Positions 41,602 to 49,271 of a DNA stretch of 49,271 nucleotides are shown in pieces. The notes beneath the pieces were generated by a model. It was not told the DNA's origin. It ran no database searches and saw nothing but the letters and a program-made list of their open reading frames with translations. The DNA comes from an uncultured SAR116 cluster alpha proteobacterium (GTDB taxonomy: Bacteria; Pseudomonadota; Alphaproteobacteria; Puniceispirillales; Puniceispirillaceae), in the NCBI GenBank assembly GCA_902623185.1, contig CACNSW010000011.1, forward strand, positions 1-49,271. The letters run 5' to 3'. Both the position numbers and the translations under genes were made by a program. Every line of letters begins with the position of its first letter. Within the stretch, counting starts at the first letter, position 1.

Positions 41602-42405
41602 ATGAGATTGAAGTTTTTGTTTTTCATTCTTGCGTGTCTGTTTGGTTTATTGCCGGTTAGCGCTTGGGCTCAGGGAATAGAATTAAAACTTCAGTATCAA
41701 GTGCAATGGGGAAAATTTGATATCGCGGTAGCAGAGGCTAATTGGGTTTTTGAGGAAAACTCGGTTAAAATGATTGGCACCTCAAGAACAATAGGTATTG
41801 CCAAAAAAGTTCGCAATTTTAAAGGAAATTCAATTCTATCGGGCGTATCAGCCAGCGGCAATAATTACCCCCTTCATCTTGAAATAAGTAGTACATTTGG
41901 ATCTCAAAAAAAGAAGGCCAACACAACTTGGCACTTGAAAAACGGGGTGATCAAAACGGAGCGCGAACCAGAAGTTGACAAAAATAAGGTATTTCCATTA
42001 CGAAAAAAATTAATAAGAGGTTCAATAGATCCCTTTACCGCCATGCTGAATACGATTGAAACTATAAAAAAGACTGGCCGTTGCAGCGGAAACCACAGAG
42101 TCTACGATGGGTTGAGAACAGGGATCTTGAATTTTCATGATTTTGGCAAACAAAATCTCAAAAAAGATCGACCTTTTGCTTTTGAAGGTAGGGGAATAAA
42201 GTGTGGAATTATCAGCAAGCTAACCGGCGGTCATCGCATAAATAATCGATGGCGGGCGAAAAGCAAAAATAAAGATGATATTGTTGCATATGTCTCAGAA
42301 GTAAAACCTGGGATATTCATCCCGGTTAGAATCGAGGTAGTCACACCGATTGGAAAAATCATAGCAAGGCTTCACATGCCCAGCTTATCAATTTCAACAC
42401 TGTAA
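41602..42405 (+). CDS. DUF3108 periplasmic protein
   Basis: 267 residues. The signal peptide is MRLKFLFFILACLFGLLPVS ending at AWAQG. The body is beta-rich: IELKLQYQVQWGKFDIAVAE then ANWVFEEN, GTSRTIGIAKKVRNFKG, and RGSIDPFTAMLNTI, with a Cys pair (RCSGNH, GIKCGI). The IDPFTAML motif and the VQWGKFDIAEA-type opening are typical of DUF3108 proteins, which are outer-envelope beta-barrel-like proteins of unknown role. ATG 41602 has GGAGAAAGAG directly before it; a TTG at 41587 would truncate the ribosome-binding site. It is monocistronic. Confidence 0.78.
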   Translation: MRLKFLFFILACLFGLLPVSAWAQGIELKLQYQVQWGKFDIAVAEANWVFEENSVKMIGTSRTIGIAKKVRNFKGNSILSGVSASGNNYPLHLEISSTFGSQKKKANTTWHLKNGVIKTEREPEVDKNKVFPLRKKLIRGSIDPFTAMLNTIETIKKTGRCSGNHRVYDGLRTGILNFHDFGKQNLKKDRPFAFEGRGIKCGIISKLTGGHRINNRWRAKSKNKDDIVAYVSEVKPGIFIPVRIEVVTPIGKIIARLHMPSLSISTL

Positions 42406-42460
42406 AAGCCGCCACTGACTTTTTTTGCATATACAACCAGTTTAGCAATGAAAATCCATT

Positions 42461-42691
42461 TCAGCTGATCATGAAACCATCAAAGAATTTGCATAACCCG
42501 AGCCAATCTGTCAGTGGCATGATTGACGCCACGTATTGATCGGGTCTTACAATTACAAGAGCGCCAACGTCTTTGTCTATGCCTCTTATTTCAAAAATAT
42601 CCTGACCAGTTCCACGGTCTGAGCAAAAAACCTTTTCATAATCAACCAACCCAAAGCAACCTTTTCTCGGTAGTAAATTTGCAAGCTCCAA
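42461..42691 (-). pseudogene. C-terminal remnant of a FAD-dependent aromatic monooxygenase
   Basis: Some 76 codons end GIDKDVGALVIVRPDQYVAS followed by IMPLTDWLGLCKFFDGFM. This corresponds to the last segment of the thioredoxin-like C-terminal domain of phenol 2-monooxygenase/MhpA-type flavoproteins (VLVRPDQYVA..LP..). The FAD and catalytic domains are missing: upstream on the minus strand the frame runs into the start of the plus-strand desulfhydrase gene. It is thus a truncated relic. Confidence 0.65.
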
Positions 42692-42697
42692 TGAAAT

Positions 42698-43726
42698 ATG
42701 ACGAATAACAAGGAAACCATTGTGAAAGACATTCTATCAAAATTCCCGCGTGTCAAACTTTGTCACCAACCGACTGCTTTGGAAGAAATGCCCCGGTTAA
42801 CTGAAGTGCTTGGTGGTCCAAGGTTATGGATCAAACGCGATGATTGTACCGGTCTGGCAACAGGTGGAAACAAAACACGCAAACTAGAATTCCTGATGGC
42901 CGCTGCGCTTGAAGCCGGCGCTGACATTGTCGTTACACAGGGCGCTGTTCAGTCAAACCATGTCCGCCAGACTGCAGCCGCTGCCTGCAAGCTTGGACTC
43001 GATTGCTACGCCCTACTGGAGCGTCGTGTTGCTGGTCGGAATGAGAAGTATGAACAGACAGGTAATGTGTTTTTCGACCAGATGTTCAACATTGAGATCG
43101 AATTTCGCCCACCCGGCCTCGATATGAACGATGAGGCGCGGCAGGCAGCCGAAAAACTCCGGTCTAGAGGCCGCAACGCCTATTTCATTCCAGGTGGGGG
43201 ATCAAACGAAACAGGTGCACTTGGTTATGTTTCGTCGGCGCAGGAACTGCTTCATCAATTAGAGCAAACTAACTTGAATCCAAAACTCATCGTGCTTTCG
43301 ACAGGCAGCGCCGGCACACAGGCCGGAATGGTCGCCGGCTTTCATGCTCTTGGATGTGACATCCCGATCATGGGCATAAGTGTACGCCAGTCAACTAATA
43401 TCCAAATAGACAATGTCTATAAATTGGCTGTCAAAACAGCAGGCCTACTGACCGATAAGCCACTGTCACGCAATAAAATTCTGGTTGACGATGGCTATGT
43501 TGGTGAAGGTTATGGAATCCCAACAGACGGGACATTGGAGGCAATCAAAATGGCGGCCCATAATGAGGGGATTTTGCTCGACCCGGTCTACTCCGGAAAA
43601 GGCATGGCAGGAATTATCGGTCAGATCCGCAATGGCCAAATAAACAGCAATGGTGATGTGGTCTTTCTTCACACCGGAGGAGCCGTATCACTCTTTGCTT
43701 ATGAAGACCAGATTTTAGCAGGTTAA
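42698..43726 (+). CDS. PLP-dependent D-cysteine desulfhydrase / L-cysteate sulfo-lyase family
   Basis: 342 residues of the ACC-deaminase/D-cysteine-desulfhydrase fold-type II family. PRLWIKRDDCTGLATGGNKT carries the Schiff-base Lys59, and TQGAVQSNHVRQTAAAACKL is the substrate and PLP phosphate region. STGSAGTQAGMVAGF and DPVYSGKGMAGII are further conserved blocks. Members release pyruvate and ammonia with sulfide (DcyD) or with sulfite from cysteate (CuyA, known from marine alphaproteobacteria). Length and the RLTEVLGGPRLWIKRDDCTG segment suit either. No suyAB, tauE or transport genes for cysteate lie adjacent. The gene seems to have replaced the 5' part of an aromatic monooxygenase gene, whose tail remains upstream in opposite orientation. 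Confidence 0.85.
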   Translation: MTNNKETIVKDILSKFPRVKLCHQPTALEEMPRLTEVLGGPRLWIKRDDCTGLATGGNKTRKLEFLMAAALEAGADIVVTQGAVQSNHVRQTAAAACKLGLDCYALLERRVAGRNEKYEQTGNVFFDQMFNIEIEFRPPGLDMNDEARQAAEKLRSRGRNAYFIPGGGSNETGALGYVSSAQELLHQLEQTNLNPKLIVLSTGSAGTQAGMVAGFHALGCDIPIMGISVRQSTNIQIDNVYKLAVKTAGLLTDKPLSRNKILVDDGYVGEGYGIPTDGTLEAIKMAAHNEGILLDPVYSGKGMAGIIGQIRNGQINSNGDVVFLHTGGAVSLFAYEDQILAG

Positions 43727-43783
43727 AATAATGAAACCGTCGGAAAAATCACCAAAATCAGCGTCTCTCCGGTTAGTTTGCCA

Positions 43784-44944
43784 CTAATAGGACCGTGGCA
43801 ATTTCAGCACATGCTCGGCAATATAGCTGAGTATCAGATTTGTCGAGATCGGCGCAACCTGATAAAGACGGGCTTCTCGGAATTTTCGTTCGACATCGTA
43901 CTCCTCAGCAAACCCGAATCCGCCAAATGTCTGAACACACATTTCAGCCGCGGCCCAAGAAGCATCGGCACAGAGCAATTTTGATAGATTTGCCTCCTCG
44001 CCGGGGTTTTCACCTTTTTCAAATAGCCGGATGGCTTCATGCAGCATTAGTTCCGCAGCACGCATCTGCCCGTAAGCCGTGGCAATGGGAAACTGGATAC
44101 CCTGATTTTTACCAATGGGTCGACCAAAAACGCTTCGCTCGCCTGCATAGGAGGCAGCCTTCTCAATAAACCATTTTGCATCACCGATGCATTCAGCGGC
44201 AATCAGAATTCGCTCTGCATTCATCCCGGACAGAATATAGCGAAACCCCTCCCCTTCCTCGCCGACAAGACTATCTGCGGGGACACGCATATCATCAAAA
44301 AACAATTGTGTTGAGGAGTGGTTCATCATCGTTCGGATTGGCAAAATAGTCAGCGATTTACCGAGCACGTCACGCATATCCACAAGAAAAACCGAGAGGC
44401 CGTCAGTTTTTTTCACGCATTCCTCAAGTGGTGTTGTTCGCGCAAGCAAGAGCATCAAATCCGAATGTTCAGCCCGCGATGTCCAAACCTTTTGGCCATT
44501 GATGACGTATTCATTACCGTCCTGCCGGGCAACTGTCCTAAGAGCCGTTGTATCAGTTCCGCTAGTAGGCTCAGTCACACCAAAGGCCTGCAAGCGCAAA
44601 CTGCCATCTGCAATGCCGGGCAGATATTTGGCTTTTTGGGTATCAGAGCCATGCCGCAAAACGGTTCCCATCGTATACATTTGGGCGTGACATGCAGCAG
44701 CGTTGCCACCTGAGCGATGTATTTCCTCTAGAATGGCGGCACCTGCAGATATTGGCAGGCTTAGTCCCCCAAACTCCTCTGGCACAAGCGCAGACAAATA
44801 TCCAGCAGTAGTTAATGATTGGACAAACTCCGTAGGATAAGCGCGCTCGGCATCGCAACGCTGCCAATATTTTCCATCAAAACCTTCGCATAATTTTGAT
44901 ACCGCATCCCTTATTTCTGGATGTGTATTTTTGTAATTAAACAT
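43784..44944 (-). CDS. acyl-CoA dehydrogenase
   Basis: 386 residues. FAD-dependent acyl-CoA dehydrogenase with all usual blocks: GYLSALVPEEFGGLSLPISA, LQAFGVTEPTSGTDTTALRT (FAD and acyl loop), YVINGQKVWTSRAEHSDLML, DDMRVPADSLVGEEGEGFRY, and the C-terminal QTFGGFGFAEEYDVERKFRE then ARLYQVAPIS. It oxidises an acyl-CoA to the enoyl-CoA and hands electrons to ETF; chain specificity is not evident. ATG 44944 has AGAGGG just upstream. It is convergent with the desulfhydrase gene (57-base gap) and lies downstream of the YnjBCD-type importer genes on the same strand, 119 bases away, so read-through from them is possible. Confidence 0.92.
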   Translation of the reverse strand: MFNYKNTHPEIRDAVSKLCEGFDGKYWQRCDAERAYPTEFVQSLTTAGYLSALVPEEFGGLSLPISAGAAILEEIHRSGGNAAACHAQMYTMGTVLRHGSDTQKAKYLPGIADGSLRLQAFGVTEPTSGTDTTALRTVARQDGNEYVINGQKVWTSRAEHSDLMLLLARTTPLEECVKKTDGLSVFLVDMRDVLGKSLTILPIRTMMNHSSTQLFFDDMRVPADSLVGEEGEGFRYILSGMNAERILIAAECIGDAKWFIEKAASYAGERSVFGRPIGKNQGIQFPIATAYGQMRAAELMLHEAIRLFEKGENPGEEANLSKLLCADASWAAAEMCVQTFGGFGFAEEYDVERKFREARLYQVAPISTNLILSYIAEHVLKLPRSY

Positions 44945-45063
44945 CTAAGCCCTCTTTGTTTGAACGAGTGGATTCGTTGCTTGCAAGAAAACAACAAAAT
45001 TTATCTCTAGCGTCTCTTACACCGATGCCATTTTAAACCTAGAAAATGATAGACGGATTTGTT

Positions 45064-45705
45064 TCAATTCGGCTGCAAAACGTGTGTAGGACCTCTTGCT
45101 GCAAGAGCATCGTCCGCATCATGAGTTACCATTAAAACTGGGATATTTCTCTCAGCAATTAGACCAAAAATGAAAGTTCGCATTTCTTCTCGCGTATCTA
45201 GGTCAAGATTTGAAAACGGCTCATCCAACAGAAGTGCTCTTGGTTCCGACAATAGTGTTCGCATAAGTGCAGCACGGGATTTTTGGCCTCCAGAGAGAGT
45301 CTCAGGGTCCCTATCATATAACCCCTCAAGCCCTGCTTGCCAAAGTGCTTTATCTACAATTTTTTTGCTATTGAACCGATTTTGATTTTTTATTTTAAGC
45401 CCGAAAGCCAAATTCTGCCCCACAGACAAATGGGGAAACAACACGGCATCTTGATAGAGTAATCCAATGCGACGTCTCTCTGAAGGAAGAAACGAGATGT
45501 CAACACCATCTAATTCGACAGTACCACTCAGAATAAACATATCACTCAAATTGCCTGCAATCGCGTCCAACAGAGTGGATTTGCCAACCCCAGAAGGTCC
45601 CATTACAGAATATATCTCTCCATTCGACACTTTAAGACTTAAAGCTCTTATAAGTAACTTACCCTCTTGGGATTTGATTGTTATTTTTTTGAGCACTAAA
45701 CCCAT
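45064..45705 (-). CDS. ynjD: YnjD-type ABC importer ATPase
   Basis: 213 residues. Walker A MGPSGVGKSTLLDAIAG, Q-loop LLYQDAVLFPHLSVGQNLAF, signature LSGGQKSRAALMRTLL, Walker B ALLLDEPFSNLD and the H-loop MVTHDADDA are complete. The short protein with no C-terminal regulatory domain resembles ThiQ/YnjD. Its ATG overlaps the stop of the double permease (TGATG), so translation is coupled. A longer frame to 45783 exists but lies inside the permease gene and has no family match in its extra part. Confidence 0.85.
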   Translation of the reverse strand: MGLVLKKITIKSQEGKLLIRALSLKVSNGEIYSVMGPSGVGKSTLLDAIAGNLSDMFILSGTVELDGVDISFLPSERRRIGLLYQDAVLFPHLSVGQNLAFGLKIKNQNRFNSKKIVDKALWQAGLEGLYDRDPETLSGGQKSRAALMRTLLSEPRALLLDEPFSNLDLDTREEMRTFIFGLIAERNIPVLMVTHDADDALAARGPTHVLQPN

Positions 45706-47402
45706 CAGACCGCACCACTCAAACCTCTTCGATTTCTGAATATAAAGAGAGGAATGAAATAAGCCATCAGATATACAATCCAAGGTATTAATGCTTGTAG
45801 GGATGCCAATACGCCTAATACCCGCCTGTCAGATCCAGATGACAACGCAAGCGCCTCTGTTGTTAACGTACTCAACCTTCCCTCACCCATAAACAAAGTT
45901 GGCAAAAATTGAGCAATTGACACAGCCATCCCAATGGCAATAGCGGAAAAAATTAATGGAAGAAGAATTGGTATTTTAATGATAAATAGCTGTTTTAAGG
46001 GTCCGGCTCCGAGGGCAGACGCCGATTTAATTATTCTTGGTTCTAATGAATGCCATGGATTTGTAAGTACGATAAAAACATATGGGAAAACATACATTAG
46101 ATGCGCCCAAATAACAGCCAGCAAACTGCCATTCATCCCCGTTTTGATGAAAAACACGTTTAATCCAAAAAGAAATGCTAGTTGAGGAACAAAAAGAGGA
46201 ATACATAATGTCGTCGGTATTAAACTTGGACTTCTTTTTCTTTCTCGTTTTTCAGTTTGGCACCACCAGATAGTCAACACAATGGCAAAAGTCGCAGCAG
46301 CACAAGCTAAAAGTAGACTGTTGTACACTAAAGAAATTGACCCTAACGAAGATCTTGTCCAAATCTTGGTTGAAATTTCTTGAGGAAACACCGCAGGCCA
46401 TTGCCAGTGCCAAGCAAATGACCACAGTACAAGAAGCAACATAGAAACCCATGCCACCAGAAGCACAAAGATACTGAATCTTGCCAACCAAAGAGTAATA
46501 TCGCTGAAGCAACTATGACGGCACCCACGACAGATCCACGCCTTGCCTATTATTTTTACTGTTCGTTCAGAAAAATAAAAACATACAAAAACAGTTAACA
46601 CAATCAGCAGCTGTACAAGGGCACCGGCTGACGCTTGCATCATCAGAGATATGTCTGGTGAAACAAACATTCGCAATAACATGACAGACAAAACCGGCGG
46701 ATTTTTTGGACCCAGAACGATAGCCATGTCCACGTTAGATAACGAATACGCCAACACTACAAAAATAGGCAGACGTATAAGCGGCCAGATCTGAGGGACA
46801 ATGACCTTCAGCCATGAGATAGTCAAATCATAACCCAGAGCGCGAGCCTCGCAGACGTGTCGCCGAATTGGTATTTGTGTCAACGATGAAGCAATAACGA
46901 AAATTAAGAAGGGCAATTCTTTGACTACAAGGCCGAGAATGAGCGATAAACCTAACGGGTCATTTATAGTAAAGAAATCTGGAGGGTTTCTAAAATCGAA
47001 AAAGAGTCCAATAACCCTAAATAGCCAGCCTGAAGGTGCTATCAAAAAAGTTAGACCAATTGCAATAGCTGCATGCGGAGCTGCTAATATTGGTGTGATA
47101 AAAAAAAGTGCCCTTGAGCGATGCTTGCCGTGAATAAAAAATGCGCAAAAACTTAAAGCCAATATCACAGATAAAACAGTTGACATTATACCCGTAAACA
47201 ACGTCACCGTTATTGCCTTAGACAAACCCGGGGTTCTTAGAAATGAAACTGTTGGATCATACCAAATTGGATTTGGTTCAATAAAAGGGTTCTGTCCAAA
47301 GGCATTCAAAAGAGTTGCAAAGACACCAAGACAAATTGGACCCAATATAATCGTGCTTATTGACAATTTCGCAAGTGCCGCAGAGTTAATAGCAATCCTC
47401 AC
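45705..47402 (-). CDS. ynjC: YnjC-type ABC importer permease (two fused permease domains)
   Basis: 565 residues with about twelve membrane helices in two halves. Each half has a permease EAA-like loop: CEARALGYDLTISWLKVIVPQ in the first, and KSASALGAGPLKQLFIIKIPI in the second. This duplicated arrangement is that of ThiP, FbpB and YnjC. Together with the neighbouring binding protein and ATPase it completes a YnjBCD-type importer, whose substrate is unproven. It starts five bases before the end of the spacer to the binding-protein gene (gap of four bases), again a tightly packed operon. Confidence 0.87.
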   Translation of the reverse strand: MRIAINSAALAKLSISTIILGPICLGVFATLLNAFGQNPFIEPNPIWYDPTVSFLRTPGLSKAITVTLFTGIMSTVLSVILALSFCAFFIHGKHRSRALFFITPILAAPHAAIAIGLTFLIAPSGWLFRVIGLFFDFRNPPDFFTINDPLGLSLILGLVVKELPFLIFVIASSLTQIPIRRHVCEARALGYDLTISWLKVIVPQIWPLIRLPIFVVLAYSLSNVDMAIVLGPKNPPVLSVMLLRMFVSPDISLMMQASAGALVQLLIVLTVFVCFYFSERTVKIIGKAWICRGCRHSCFSDITLWLARFSIFVLLVAWVSMLLLVLWSFAWHWQWPAVFPQEISTKIWTRSSLGSISLVYNSLLLACAAATFAIVLTIWWCQTEKRERKRSPSLIPTTLCIPLFVPQLAFLFGLNVFFIKTGMNGSLLAVIWAHLMYVFPYVFIVLTNPWHSLEPRIIKSASALGAGPLKQLFIIKIPILLPLIFSAIAIGMAVSIAQFLPTLFMGEGRLSTLTTEALALSSGSDRRVLGVLASLQALIPWIVYLMAYFIPLFIFRNRRGLSGAV

Positions 47403-47406
47403 CGTG

Positions 47407-48615
47407 TCACCTTGTATATCGCTCAGCCCATTCTTTCTTGATAAATGTCATCCAACTAGCATGAGGTTCAAGAAGGGTAGAACCTAATTCTGCTTTATTG
47501 GGCAATGCAGGTGACGTGGGCAATTTGTCAAAGAATATTTTTGATTTAATGTCTAATTTCCCAGGATCCAGAACGGTAAAAGAACCAAGCACTTCAATGT
47601 TTTGCATATGTGCTTGCACTTCCGGTTCGAGAAGAAAGTTTGCGATAACCATAGCGCCAGCTTTATTACGGGCATTATACGGAATGGCAACAAAACTGAC
47701 GTTGCCAATCGTCCCATCTTTGAGCACCAGCACCCTGGTAGTTTTTGAGAAAAAACCCTCCTCAATACCAGCCGCAGCAACTGCTGGGTCAAATGACATG
47801 GCAAAATCAAGGGCTCCATCAACAAATAGTTGTTTCTGTATCGACTCATTGTCGGGGAAACTAGCGCCTTGCCGCCAAAGATTAGGTAGCAACTTGTCAT
47901 ACCAGTCCCAAAGAGGCTTTGTTTTTTTCAAAAACTCATTTTTGTTTTCCACAGGCAGCTGAAATGCTAATTCATTAGGTGCTAACTCCAGGAGTGCTTG
48001 CTTCAGAAATGTTGCTCCCATGAAGTTTGAAGGATTTGGATGAGAAAATCTCCCTGGATTCTTTGATGCCCAGTGTCCAAGTTCGAGCATCGACATTGGC
48101 GGGTTAAGAACCTTTTTTTTGTCAAAAATTAAAACAAATTTGGCGAGTCTCCAAGGGCTCTCAAGACCCTCCACCGGTTCCGAGAAATCTATTGTATTCG
48201 GTGAACCCTCTGATAAATCTAAAAACTTTGCGTTTGGCAGTTGTTCTGAGAACGGACCGAATAGCAGCCCTTGTTTTTTCATGGACAAGAAGTTTGGCCC
48301 ATTAATCCAAATTAAATCTATTGAGCCGTCGGCATCTTTACCTGCAACTTTTTCGGCGACAACACGTGCAACTGCTTCTGATGTGTCAGTTAATTTCACG
48401 TGCTTTATGGCTAGTCCAAACCTAATTTCAGCTTGTTGTCCAACCCAGTTGATAAATTCATTAGTCCTCGCATCACCACCCCATGCATTCCAATATACCG
48501 TTTGCCCTTTCGATTCCTCTAAAACCGCATTCCAATCCATAGCAAAACTGGGCGGCGACAACATAATAAGGACGCAAATCAAATGAGCTAATTGGTGTTT
48601 CATAGAATTAATCAT
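47407..48615 (-). CDS. ynjB: YnjB-type ABC importer substrate-binding protein
   Basis: 402 residues. The signal peptide is HLICVLIMLSPPSFAMDW. The mature start GQTVYWNAWGGDARTNEFIN, followed by WVGQQAEIRFGL, DTSEAVARVVAEKVAGKDAD and GSIDLIWINGPNFLSMKKQG, is characteristic of YnjB-family binding proteins (extracellular binding-protein family 1 fold). ATG 48615 has AGGA eight bases upstream. It is the first gene of the ynjBCD-type operon. I looked for a TPP riboswitch in the leader (48616-48780) and saw none, so there is no support for a thiamine link. Confidence 0.87.
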   Translation of the reverse strand: MINSMKHQLAHLICVLIMLSPPSFAMDWNAVLEESKGQTVYWNAWGGDARTNEFINWVGQQAEIRFGLAIKHVKLTDTSEAVARVVAEKVAGKDADGSIDLIWINGPNFLSMKKQGLLFGPFSEQLPNAKFLDLSEGSPNTIDFSEPVEGLESPWRLAKFVLIFDKKKVLNPPMSMLELGHWASKNPGRFSHPNPSNFMGATFLKQALLELAPNELAFQLPVENKNEFLKKTKPLWDWYDKLLPNLWRQGASFPDNESIQKQLFVDGALDFAMSFDPAVAAAGIEEGFFSKTTRVLVLKDGTIGNVSFVAIPYNARNKAGAMVIANFLLEPEVQAHMQNIEVLGSFTVLDPGKLDIKSKIFFDKLPTSPALPNKAELGSTLLEPHASWMTFIKKEWAERYTR

Positions 48616-49271
48616 TCAAATTTTCCTATCAAGTAATGCTAAAAATCTTGTCATTTTTGTAGCCAACGTATCAATACAGTTTTGCCGCTTTTTACTCCTT
48701 TCAATTTCTTTGAACTGGTGTGACACATTAAGTCAAAATTACGGGAAAAAAATTTATACCCAGGACAACTCAAGATTATAACATGTCGAATTATTTGTCC
48801 CCATTAAGTTTGGTGACTCCATTCAATTTACAGTCATTTTTTTCTTTCAACGACGAAAACATATTCAAAAATCAACGAACACTGTATTGTCCAGTCGAGT
48901 GCCAAAGACGGTTACTTAAAGCCAAAGAATGCGTGAAGAAAATCCGAAGTTCATGGCTAAAAGCTATGCTAAAGACGCGTGTTTAATATTGAACCAGATT
49001 GCCTAAAGTCTATTCGTGTGCTTTGCTGGGCTCATCGTTTCAAGTCTATAAAACAACGGGTTGGAGTTGATAAATTTCATGAAATGCTTGCGGATACAAA
49101 GAGCACTAGATGCAACAAAAAAGGCAGGGAGGTTAGTAACACCAAAAAGTTTATAGATTAAATGGCTGAAAAATTGTCCGGGAAACCACCACCTAAATCA
49201 CAATTTCGTTAAGTGGCGATAAGAAAAATTTATAAGCCTTCGCTTTGAAAAACCAGTGCGGGTGCAAGCGC
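48616..49271. other. right end of the window, no gene recognised
   Basis: The first 160 bp should hold the promoter of the ynjB-type operon. Two overlapping plus-strand frames follow (48783-48986 and 48979-49161). The first reads CPVECQRRLLKAKECVKKIR, the second VDKFHEMLADTKSTRCNKKG. Both are Lys-rich, without a ribosome-binding site or known family. They could be pieces of one decayed gene in two frames, or chance. Confidence 0.35.

Noticed and set aside
48616-48782. A thiamine riboswitch ahead of the ynjB-type gene
   Set aside because: The CUGAGA core and the paired elements of the TPP aptamer were not found on the minus strand.
1-49271. CRISPR arrays
   Set aside because: No run of regularly spaced direct repeats of 24-48 bp and no Cas genes. 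The only short tandem repeat (20017-20064) has no spacers and is coding.

Overview
The window reads as a chromosomal piece of a free-living, probably marine alphaproteobacterium with a fairly low G+C content. The pointers are a phosphatidylcholine synthase, a dimethylglycine/sarcosine-dehydrogenase-type flavoprotein with a folate domain, a D-cysteine desulfhydrase/cysteate sulfo-lyase-type enzyme, an Atm1-type exporter and tyrosine recombinases with a YYFCRRVP-type N-terminus. A SAR116-like lineage would fit, but that is inference. Several genes appear to start at GTG or TTG behind a good Shine-Dalgarno sequence.

Region 1 (1 to about 14.1 kb, extending more weakly to about 21.2 kb) is an accessory island. 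It holds one intact tyrosine recombinase (1241-2365) and remnants of at least three relatives (1-357, 9927-10132, about 13805-14114). It also holds a family of interspersed repeats of about 240 bp: three good copies, one old divergent copy and one fragment. Cargo genes between these scars are a MarC-type membrane protein, a DsbA/HCCA-isomerase-like protein, a membrane adenylate cyclase, an Atm1-type ABC exporter, a RhtB/LysE exporter and a TPR-sulfotransferase bracketed by two inverted repeat copies. The most striking gene is at 7951-9489 (-). It encodes one polypeptide with two CDGSH iron-sulfur motifs, a plant-type [2Fe-2S] ferredoxin domain, a class III nucleotide cyclase domain and a C-terminal Rieske domain, so it looks like a multi-cluster redox-sensing cyclase.

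Region 2 (14.5-21.5 kb) is gene-poor. It contains phosphatidylcholine synthase, a DUF445 protein, a DoxX protein and a two-gene operon: a membrane-anchored protein with a VEEA tandem repeat, then a secreted caspase-like protease.

Region 3 (21.5-30.9 kb, minus strand) is a tightly coupled peptide-import operon: binding protein, two permeases and a fused double ATPase, followed by two amidase-signature enzymes and a class C beta-lactamase-fold hydrolase. The whole set suggests uptake and hydrolysis of an amide-linked oligomer. A perfect 14-bp hairpin separates the binding-protein gene from the rest.

Region 4 (31.1-37.7 kb, mostly plus strand) carries envelope proteins: a pectin-acetylesterase/Notum-like hydrolase, a secreted FKBP-rhodanese fusion, a small lipoprotein, an FG-GAP/UnbV protein paired with a Cys-rich secreted protein, and a PPK2-family polyphosphate kinase. 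After it lie a decayed tRNA-Arg-like sequence and two tiny membrane-protein reading frames, one broken by an amber codon.

Region 5 (38.4-48.6 kb) holds the dimethylglycine-dehydrogenase-like flavoprotein, a DUF3108 protein, a C-terminal remnant of an aromatic monooxygenase, the PLP-dependent desulfhydrase/sulfo-lyase, an acyl-CoA dehydrogenase and a complete YnjBCD-type ABC importer. No CRISPR array, rRNA gene or intact tRNA gene was seen.
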